Assembly (NCBI GenBank): GCA_964483405.1
Contig: CAZABC010000007.1
Location: 1-64,000, forward strand
Length of the DNA stretch: 64,000 nt
Source of the DNA: CAZABC01 sp964483405
GTDB taxonomy: Bacteria > Chloroflexota > Limnocylindria > Limnocylindrales > CSP1-4
Direction: 5' to 3'
The position numbers and the translations under genes are program-made. Position 1 is the first letter of the stretch, and each line of letters opens with the position of its first letter. This document shows, piece after piece, positions 58,329 through 64,000 of this stretch. The notes below the pieces were generated by a model. It was not told the origin of the DNA, did no database searches, and saw nothing but the letters and a program-made list of their open reading frames with translations.

Positions 58329-58856
58329 GTGAGCCGCCCGAACGCCACCGACGCCGCCGCCGACCGCCCGACCTGGGGCACCGTCCGCGCCCGCCTGCGG
58401 GCTCGCGGGTTGCGCTGGACGCCGCAGCGACGGACGCTCATCGAGGTCCTGGCCGAGACCGACGGCCATGTCACCGGCGCCGAGCTCGTCGAGCGCTGCC
58501 GGGCGGTCGACCCCGGGACGATCCCGTCGACCGTCTACCGGACCCTCGACGTCCTCGAGGAGGTCGGCCTGGTCAGCCACAGCCACGGCGCCGACGGCCG
58601 GGAGGAGTTCCACGTCCTGCCGGTCGCCGAGCACGGTCACCTCCGCTGCCTCGGCTGTGGCGAGACCTGGGAGGTCGGCACCGACGAGGCCCGGGCGCTC
58701 GTCGAGCCGATCCGCGCGCGTCATGACGTCGTCGTCGACCTGTCGCATCTCTCGATCGCCGGCTGGTGCGCGCCGTGCCGGGCGGCCGGTCGTGTGACCG
58801 GGTCTCGGGCGGCATCGCCCGACCCGTCGACATCCACCGGGGCGCCCGACGCGTAG
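58329..58856 (+). CDS. Fur-family metalloregulator, probably Nur-type
   Basis: 175 residues. The winged helix reads GLRWTPQRRTLIEVLAETDG and PSTVYRTLDVLEEVGLV. The metal part has HSHGADGREEFHV, AEHGHLRCLGC and the Cys pairs Cys107/Cys110 and Cys147/Cys150 (CAPC) for structural zinc; His84, His86, His95, His102 and His104 may bind the sensory metal. It is divergent from cbiM with a Nur-like box between, so nickel sensing is likely, zinc (Zur) being the alternative. GTG start supported by TACACT 7 bases upstream. Confidence 0.9.
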   Translation: MSRPNATDAAADRPTWGTVRARLRARGLRWTPQRRTLIEVLAETDGHVTGAELVERCRAVDPGTIPSTVYRTLDVLEEVGLVSHSHGADGREEFHVLPVAEHGHLRCLGCGETWEVGTDEARALVEPIRARHDVVVDLSHLSIAGWCAPCRAAGRVTGSRAASPDPSTSTGAPDA

Positions 58857-58863
58857 GGAGGGC

Positions 58864-59376
58864 ATGGACCTCCATCGAAGCGAGCCGGCCGTCGACCGCG
58901 CCGCCGATCGCCGCACCGAGTCCGTCTGGGACTACCCGCGCCCGCCCCGCCTCGAGCCCGTCGTCGAGCGCCTGCGCGTCGTCGTGGACGGGGTCGTCGT
59001 CGCCGACACCGTTCGCGGCCACCGCGTCCTCGAGACGAGCCACCCGCCGACGTACTACATCCCGGCGGCGGATGTCCGGGAGGACCTCCTCGAGCCGTCC
59101 GACCGTTCGACGGTCTGCGAGTTCAAGGGCCGCGCGTCATACGCGACGATCGTCGTCGGCGGCCGGCGCGTCGTCGACGCTGCCTGGCGCTACCGCGACC
59201 CGGCGCCCGGTTTCGAGCCGATCCGCGACGCCTACGCGTTCTACGCCGGGCGCGTGGACGAGGCCTGGGTCGGTGACGAGCGGGTCGAGCCGCAGGCCGG
59301 CGACTTCTACGGCGGCTGGATCACCGCCCGGATCGTCGGCCCGTTCAAGGGCGGCCCCGGCACCCGCGGCTGGTAG
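58864..59376 (+). CDS. DUF427 family protein
   Basis: 170 residues. WDYPRPPRLEPVVERLRVV, TSHPPTYYIPAADVREDLLE, CEFKGRASYATIVVGGRRV and AWRYRDPAPGFEPIRDAYAF match DUF427, a small beta-barrel family of unknown function. RVEPQAGDFYGGWIT closes the domain. A GGGAGGG site precedes the ATG. It lies 7 bases downstream of the Fur-family gene, so it may be co-transcribed with it. Confidence 0.9.
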   Translation: MDLHRSEPAVDRAADRRTESVWDYPRPPRLEPVVERLRVVVDGVVVADTVRGHRVLETSHPPTYYIPAADVREDLLEPSDRSTVCEFKGRASYATIVVGGRRVVDAAWRYRDPAPGFEPIRDAYAFYAGRVDEAWVGDERVEPQAGDFYGGWITARIVGPFKGGPGTRGW

Positions 59377-59484
59377 GGGAGCCAGCCCGCGCGGGCCGCC
59401 GCGGTGATGGCGCGGGCCGCCTCGGTCGGGTACGCCGAGGGCCTCCGAGGATCGCCCGGGGTCGCCTGCCGGCCGGTCGCCGAC

Positions 59485-59979
59485 TCAGTCGTCCTCGGTC
59501 CCGGCGGTCGGTGACCGCGGTCGCTGGAGATCGTCCGGCCAGCCGTCGTCCGTCGCGCGGCCTGCCGGCAGGTCGACGAGGACGCCCTTCTCCGTCCGGA
59601 ACCGGACGGCTCCCTCGGACATCGTCCCCGGCCCGACGTACGTCAGCCGGGAGCCCGCCTTGAGCGTGACGTCCTTGCCCTCGGGGCTCTGGACCTTCCA
59701 GCGGACCATGAGGACCCAGTCGCCGTCGCGCCGAAGCTGGCTCGGCGGCGCCCAGGCCCGGTCCGCGTGACGGAGCTGGCGGCGGGCGAGATCGGACAGA
59801 CCCGCCTCGAACGCCCCGGCGAGCGCCCTGGCCCGCGCTTCGTCGGGATCGCCCTCGCGGCCGGGATCCGACGCGTCGCCGGGGTCGGCCGGGTCGGGCG
59901 CCGCCGGCGCATCCGCCGGCCTCGCATCGTCCGGTCCGTCCTCGGCCGAGCCGCCGAGCAGGCGTCGCAGGAAGCCCAT
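59485..59979 (-). CDS. Protein of unknown function with acidic linker
   Basis: 164 residues. MGFLRRLLGGSAEDGPDDAR begins, then an Ala/Asp/Pro-rich region to about 50. The rest has helix ALAGAFEAGLSDLARRQLRH and strands WVLMVRWKVQSPEGKDVTLK, RLTYVGPGTMSEGAVRF and EKGVLVDLPAGRATDDGW. No known domain was recognised. The ATG has no clear ribosome binding site. It lies 30 bases upstream of the fabI stop side, i.e. downstream of fabI on the same strand. The 108 bases beyond it hold only a GC-rich palindrome near 59387. Confidence 0.62.
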   Translation of the reverse strand: MGFLRRLLGGSAEDGPDDARPADAPAAPDPADPGDASDPGREGDPDEARARALAGAFEAGLSDLARRQLRHADRAWAPPSQLRRDGDWVLMVRWKVQSPEGKDVTLKAGSRLTYVGPGTMSEGAVRFRTEKGVLVDLPAGRATDDGWPDDLQRPRSPTAGTEDD

Positions 59980-60009
59980 CGCGCGTGTCGTCGCCCGCTG
60001 GTCGGCCGG

Positions 60010-60792
60010 TCAGTCCTCGACGTCGGGGACGCCGATGGCGTGGAAGCCGCCGTCGACGTAGACGACCTCGCCGCTGACCTGGCGCGACAGGTCGGACGCC
60101 AGCCATACGGCCGTCCCGCCGACGTCCTCGATCGTGATGTTCGAGCGCATCGGCGCGACCGAGGCGAACGTGCCGTACATCCGCTTGAAGTTGGCGACGC
60201 CATGGGCCGCGAGCGTCCGGATCGGGCCGGCGCTGATCGCGTTGACCCGCACCCCCTCGGGGCCGAGGTCGCGGGCGAGGTAGCGGACCGACGCCTCGAG
60301 GGCGGCCTTGGCGACGCCCATCACGTTGTAGTTGCCGGTCACCTTCTCGGAGCCGTAGTAGGTGAGGCACATGATCGAGCCCGAGCCCGGGAAGAGGGCC
60401 CGGGCCTCGCGGGCCATCGCGACGAGCGAGTAGGCCGAGATGTCGAGGGCGAGGGCGAAGCCGTCGCGCGAGGTGTCGACGAAGTCGCCGTCGAGGTCCG
60501 CCCGCTTGGCGAAGCCGATGGCGTGGACGAGGATGTCGAGATGGCCCTCCCGCTCCTTCCAGGCCCCGAAGACCCGCCGGAGGTCCTCGTCGGAGGCGAC
60601 GTCGGCCGGCTCGACGAAGGTCGAGCCGATCGATTCGGCGAGCGGGCGGACGCGCTTGTCGATGAGCATCTCGACCGAGCTGAAGCCGACGGTCGCCCCG
60701 TGCTCGTGGAAGGCCTTGGCGATGCCCCAGGCGATCGAGTGGTCGTTGGCGACGCCGAAGACGAGGGCCTTCTTGCCGTCGAGCAGTCCCAT
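60010..60792 (-). CDS. fabI: Enoyl-[acyl-carrier-protein] reductase FabI
   Basis: 260 residues of the SDR superfamily. KALVFGVANDHSIAWGIAKA is the NADH loop, LVHAIGFAKRADL follows, and LTYYGSEKVTGNYNVMGVAK gives Tyr145, Tyr155 and Lys162, the Y-x6-K pair of FabI. It reduces the enoyl double bond in each round of fatty acid synthesis and is the target of triclosan-type inhibitors. AGGAGG lies 8 bases upstream of the ATG, and a TACCGT box further up. It is divergent from the HAD gene (141 bases). Confidence 0.95.
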   Translation of the reverse strand: MGLLDGKKALVFGVANDHSIAWGIAKAFHEHGATVGFSSVEMLIDKRVRPLAESIGSTFVEPADVASDEDLRRVFGAWKEREGHLDILVHAIGFAKRADLDGDFVDTSRDGFALALDISAYSLVAMAREARALFPGSGSIMCLTYYGSEKVTGNYNVMGVAKAALEASVRYLARDLGPEGVRVNAISAGPIRTLAAHGVANFKRMYGTFASVAPMRSNITIEDVGGTAVWLASDLSRQVSGEVVYVDGGFHAIGVPDVED

Positions 60793-60933
60793 GGACGAGC
60801 CTCCTGGGCGAGGATGGGGCGGGATGCGGGCCGCGCTGGATGCGGGTGGCGCGCACGGTACCATCCGGCACGGCGTCCGTCGTGTCCGGAGCCGACATCC
60901 GGCCCGCACCGGCCAGCCCGATCCGGAGGATCC

Positions 60934-61650
60934 GTGTCCGACTTCGACCGCTTCGAGGCCCTCGGCTTCGACTGCTACGGCACCCTCATCGACTGGGAGG
61001 CCGGCATCGTCGCCGGGATCCGCCATTGGCTCGACGGCCGGCGCCCGGACCTCGATGACGAGGCGCTCCTGGCCGCGTACGCGGGGCTCGAGACGGGCGT
61101 CCAGGCGGCCGATCCGAGGGCGCCGTACCCGGTCGTCCTCGCGCGGGTGCTGGCCGGGCTCGGCGATCGGTTCGGCGTGCCGGCGACCGACGCGGAGACC
61201 GGGAGGTTCGGGGCCTCGGTCGGCGACTGGCCGGCATTCCCCGACACCCCCGAGGCGCTGGCCCGCCTGAAGCGGCGCTTTCGGCTGATCATCCTCTCGA
61301 ACATCGACCGCGCCTCGTTCGCCCTGAGCAACGCCCACCTCGGTGTCGGGTTCGACGCGATCGTCACCGCCCAGGACGTCGGCTCGTACAAACCCGATCC
61401 CCGCAACTTCGAAGCGCTGCTGCGCACGGCTGCCGACCTCGGAGTGGGGGAGGGTCGGCTGCTCCACGTCGCCCAGAGCCTGTACCACGACCACGTCCCG
61501 GCGAAGGCGATCGGCCTGCCGACGGTCTGGATCGACCGGCGAGCCGGTCGCGAGGGCGGCGCGACGCCGGCGCCGCCGGTCGAGGTCCGTCCCGACTGGA
61601 CGTTCCCGACCCTGGCCGCGTTCGCCGACGCGGTCGAGGCGCGCCGATGA
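60934..61650 (+). CDS. Haloacid dehalogenase type II family hydrolase
   Basis: 238 residues. GFDCYGTLIDWEAGI holds the nucleophile Asp13, RLIILSNIDRASFALS holds the Ser/Asn motif II, and DVGSYKPDPRNFEALL holds the Lys motif III. It resembles L-2-haloacid dehalogenases, although substrates of many family members are phosphorylated metabolites. The GTG at 60934 has a GGAGGA site. Its stop overlaps the next HAD gene by 4 bases (ATGA), so the pair is an operon. Confidence 0.9.
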   Translation: MSDFDRFEALGFDCYGTLIDWEAGIVAGIRHWLDGRRPDLDDEALLAAYAGLETGVQAADPRAPYPVVLARVLAGLGDRFGVPATDAETGRFGASVGDWPAFPDTPEALARLKRRFRLIILSNIDRASFALSNAHLGVGFDAIVTAQDVGSYKPDPRNFEALLRTAADLGVGEGRLLHVAQSLYHDHVPAKAIGLPTVWIDRRAGREGGATPAPPVEVRPDWTFPTLAAFADAVEARR

Positions 61651-62543
61651 GCGAGCCCGCCGGATCGACCGGCCCCACGCCCGGCGACGCCCCCGACTCC
61701 GCCACGACGCTTCGCGAGCGGCTCGCCGGCGTCCGCGGGCTGATCCTCGACGCGGACGGTGTCATCGTCTGGCGCGGCGGGCACCTGCCGGGTGCGCCCG
61801 AGGCGCTCGCCCGCCTCGCCGAGCTGGGGATCCCGTACCGGATCGTCACCAACTTCTCGAGCGCCCACAGGACGACGCTCGCGGCGCGGTTCGGCGACGG
61901 GGCGATCTCGCCCGATCGCCTCATCACCGCCGCCTCCGCGGCGGCGGCGCACACGGCGCGGACCCATGCCGGTCGGAGGCTCCTCGTCATCGGCTCGCCC
62001 GACGCGCTCCGCGAGTTCGACGGGCAGGCGGTCGCCGGCGTCGCCGAGGCGGCCGCCGACCCCGGTGCCGTCGCGGCGGTCGTCGTCGGCGACGCGGGCG
62101 ACGACCTCCGATTCGGCGACCTCGACGTGGCCTTCCGCTGCCTCCGGGCGGGCGCCGACTTCATCGCGATGCATCGGAACCTCTGGTGGATGACGCGGAA
62201 GGGCGAGACGCTCGACTCCGGGGCGCTCGTGGCCGGCCTCGAGGCGGCCACCGGCCGGCGCGCGCTCGTCGCCGGGAAGCCGAGCGGGCTCGTCTTCCGC
62301 GAGGCCGCGGCGGGGATCGCCGCGGACCTCGGGCGACGGGTCCCCGCCCGATCCATCGCGATGGTCGGCGACGACCCGGTGGCCGACGTCGCAGGCGCCC
62401 GGCGGGTCGGCCTGCGGGGCGTGCTCGTCCTCACGGGCAAGACGTCCGGGGCCGCCATCGGGCGCCTTCGGGCCGGGCCGGTCGGCACGCGTCCGGACGC
62501 CATCGCGCCCTCGCTGACCGAGGTGGTCGCGGCGCTAGACTAG
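61647..62543 (+). CDS. HAD-IIA (NagD-type) phosphatase
   Basis: 298 residues. RGLILDADGVIVWRGGHLPG carries Asp35 and Asp37, YRIVTNFSSAHRT the Thr motif II, and VAGKPSGLVFREAAAG the Lys. SIAMVGDDPVADVAGARRVG is motif IV. The C2-type cap is present in the middle. It dephosphorylates a small sugar or nucleotide phosphate; the exact substrate is unknown. ATG overlaps the upstream HAD gene by 4 bases. Confidence 0.92.
   Translation: MSEPAGSTGPTPGDAPDSATTLRERLAGVRGLILDADGVIVWRGGHLPGAPEALARLAELGIPYRIVTNFSSAHRTTLAARFGDGAISPDRLITAASAAAAHTARTHAGRRLLVIGSPDALREFDGQAVAGVAEAAADPGAVAAVVVGDAGDDLRFGDLDVAFRCLRAGADFIAMHRNLWWMTRKGETLDSGALVAGLEAATGRRALVAGKPSGLVFREAAAGIAADLGRRVPARSIAMVGDDPVADVAGARRVGLRGVLVLTGKTSGAAIGRLRAGPVGTRPDAIAPSLTEVVAALD
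62536..62541 (+). promoter_or_regulatory. -10 box (TAGACT) before a short reading frame
   Basis: TAGACT sits at the end of the HAD-IIA gene, 8 bases before an ATG at 62550. That ATG opens a 27-codon frame leading into the dehydrogenase gene. Confidence 0.5.
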
Positions 62544-62549
62544 CCGGCG

Positions 62550-62633
62550 ATGGATCGTCGGTGGGAGCGCCTCCCGCGGCCCGACCGCCGTCCACCGACG
62601 CCCGGATCGACCACGCTGGAGATGCCCCGATGA
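62550..62633 (+). CDS. Possible 27-codon leader peptide coupled to the dehydrogenase gene
   Basis: ATG at 62550 opens a frame MDRRWERLPRPDRRPPTPG.. ending with TGA at 62631-62633. Its stop overlaps the ATG of the dehydrogenase gene by 4 bases (ATGA). The peptide is basic and Pro-rich with no known family. It may only serve translational coupling or attenuation, or may be chance. Confidence 0.4.
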   Translation: MDRRWERLPRPDRRPPTPGSTTLEMPR

Positions 62634-64000
62634 CCGAGACTCGGATCAAGATCACCTACGCGACGCTCCGGGCCGACAACGAGGAGCTCCACGCGCTCTA
62701 CGACCAGGGTGTCGAGCGCGCCCGAGCTCGCCTCGGTGCATCGCACGCCAACATCGTCGACGGGGCGGAGCGGGCCGGCGACGGCGAGTTCGAGCTGCGG
62801 TCGCCGATCGACTCGGACATCCTCGTCGGGCGCTTCGCCCGGGGCACCCGGCAGGACGTCCGCGATGCCATCGCGGCGGCCCGAGCGGCGCAGCCCGCGT
62901 GGGCCGCCCTCGGCTGGGAGCGCCGGCTCGAGATCCTCCGGAAGGCAGCCGACTTCCTCAGCGAGCGCCAGATGGAGTACGGGGCGCTGATGGCCTTCGA
63001 GGTCGGCAAGAGCCGGCTCGAGGCGCTCGGCGAGGTCGAGGAGGCGGCCGATCTCATCCGCTACTACGCGAAGACCGCCGAGGACAACGCGTTCTACGAC
63101 CACCCGATGGACGACGGCGGCGTCGCCGGGGTCCACACCCGATCGATCCTACGGCCGCACGGCGTCTTCGCCGTCATCAGCCCGTTCAACTTCCCGATGG
63201 CGCTCGCCGTCGGGCCGTCGTCGGCGGCGCTCATGGCCGGCAACACGGTCGTCTTCAAGCCGGCCAGCGCGTCGGCGATGAGCGGCGTGACCCTCATGGA
63301 GGCCTACCGCGACGCCGGCGTCCCCGACGGGGTCATCAACCTGGTGATGGGCCCCGGCGACACGGTCGGAGCGGAGCTGGCGGAGAACCCGGGCATCGAC
63401 GGGATCGTCTTCACCGGGAGTTACGAGGTCGGCTTCGAGCTCTACCGGTCGTTCTCGACCCGCTACCCGCGCCCGTGCATCGTCGAGATGGGCGGCAAGA
63501 ACCCGGCGGTCGTGTCGCGCAAGGCCGACCTCGAGGAGGCGGCCGAGGGGATCATGCGCTCGGCCTTCGGCTTCGGCGGCCAGAAGTGCTCGGCCAACAG
63601 CCGGGTCTACGTCGAGCGGCCGGTCCACGACGAGCTCGTCCGGCTGCTGGTCCAGAAGACCGAGCAGATCACGATCGGCGACCCGATCAAGCGCGAGAAC
63701 TGGCTCGGTCCGGTCGTCGACCAGCGCGCGGTCGACCGCTGGACGCAGGCCGTCGCCGAGGCGCGTCGCGACGGCACCGTCTTCATCGGCGGCGAGCGCC
63801 TGACCGACGGCGACTTCGCCCGCGGCTACTACGTCGAGCCGACGGTCGTCGGCCTGCCGGCCGATCATCGGCTGTTCCAGGACGAGCTGTTCGCGCCCTT
63901 CACCGCCGTCTGCGCCGTCGACTCGCTCGAGGAGGCGGTCCGGCTGTCGAACGACAACCTCTACGGCCTGACCGCCGGCGTCTACTCGGAGGATCCGACG
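62630..64000 (+). CDS. 1-pyrroline-5-carboxylate dehydrogenase-like aldehyde dehydrogenase, 3'-truncated
   Basis: 457 residues are visible; the frame runs off the window. SPFNFPMALAVGPSSAALMA, GNTVVFKPASASAMSGVTLM, TGSYEVGFELYRSFSTRYP, CIVEMGGKNPAVV with the catalytic Glu286, and FGFGGQKCSANSRVYVE with the nucleophile Cys320 match the L-glutamate gamma-semialdehyde dehydrogenase group (RocA/PutA C-terminal type), which oxidises proline breakdown product to glutamate with NAD. A GGAG site lies 8 bases before the ATG. A short upstream frame ends on its ATG. No proline dehydrogenase is in the window. Confidence 0.92.
   Translation, partial: MTETRIKITYATLRADNEELHALYDQGVERARARLGASHANIVDGAERAGDGEFELRSPIDSDILVGRFARGTRQDVRDAIAAARAAQPAWAALGWERRLEILRKAADFLSERQMEYGALMAFEVGKSRLEALGEVEEAADLIRYYAKTAEDNAFYDHPMDDGGVAGVHTRSILRPHGVFAVISPFNFPMALAVGPSSAALMAGNTVVFKPASASAMSGVTLMEAYRDAGVPDGVINLVMGPGDTVGAELAENPGIDGIVFTGSYEVGFELYRSFSTRYPRPCIVEMGGKNPAVVSRKADLEEAAEGIMRSAFGFGGQKCSANSRVYVERPVHDELVRLLVQKTEQITIGDPIKRENWLGPVVDQRAVDRWTQAVAEARRDGTVFIGGERLTDGDFARGYYVEPTVVGLPADHRLFQDELFAPFTAVCAVDSLEEAVRLSNDNLYGLTAGVYSEDPT

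Overview
The window is a very GC-rich, gene-dense bacterial chromosome piece with two runs of exactly 100 N (15073-15172 and 29006-29105), so it is a gapped scaffold, probably from a draft or metagenome assembly. Gene content (F420-type LLM and DDN-like oxidoreductases, nickel superoxide dismutase, a cyclic-di-AMP receptor, cell-wall-binding-2 repeats, a LysM protein with an N-terminal Cys/His motif, a DUF5612-type protein, many GTG starts and leaderless-looking promoters) fits Chloroflexota of the Limnocylindria/Ellin6529 type best. A high-GC actinobacterium-like lineage is the alternative. No rRNA, CRISPR array, phage or insertion sequence was seen.

Layout. 1-15 kb: a truncated Rieske oxygenase, c-di-AMP receptor, secreted M14 peptidase with cell-wall-binding repeats, DDN-like reductase, ECF sigma factor with a membrane partner, ACT/DUF5612/exonuclease III operon, VapBC-type pair, ArsC-like and LOG proteins, Rieske/GNAT/MFS genes with a MarR regulator divergent from an LLM oxidoreductase. 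15-29 kb: Ser-Pro-rich secreted protein beside a two-component system, SIS protein, second LLM enzyme, Ni-SOD with its maturation protease, small membrane and LysM proteins, a TPM/DUF2207 protein, LysA and a holin-like protein. 29-41 kb: alpha-glucan block (GH13, GH57, glucan phosphorylase, glycogen synthase) with a GntR regulator and a TerC protein. 41-51 kb: hydrolase, ACT protein, class V aminotransferase, duplicated AI-2E-family transporter, tRNA-Gly(TCC) abutting a sirtuin, galactokinase. 51-64 kb: four-gene ABC exporter operon, a Ni/Co ECF transporter (cbiM, PDGLE, cbiQ, cbiO) divergent from a Fur-family regulator, FabI, two HAD phosphatases and a truncated 1-pyrroline-5-carboxylate dehydrogenase-like gene.

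How the genes work together. The clearest system is nickel handling: Ni-SOD plus SodX-like protease, a metal uptake operon whose ATPase carries a His-rich tail, and a Fur-family regulator with a Nur-like box on the cbiM promoter. The glucan block covers synthesis, phosphorolysis and rearrangement of glycogen.

Expression style. About a dozen genes have a TAnnnT-like -10 box only 6-7 bases before ATG or GTG and no Shine-Dalgarno sequence, which suggests leaderless mRNAs. Internal operon genes often overlap by 4 bases (ATGA, GTGA, TTGA). Two genes (sodX, cbiQ) appear to need CTG starts, because every ATG/GTG/TTG would remove essential residues.
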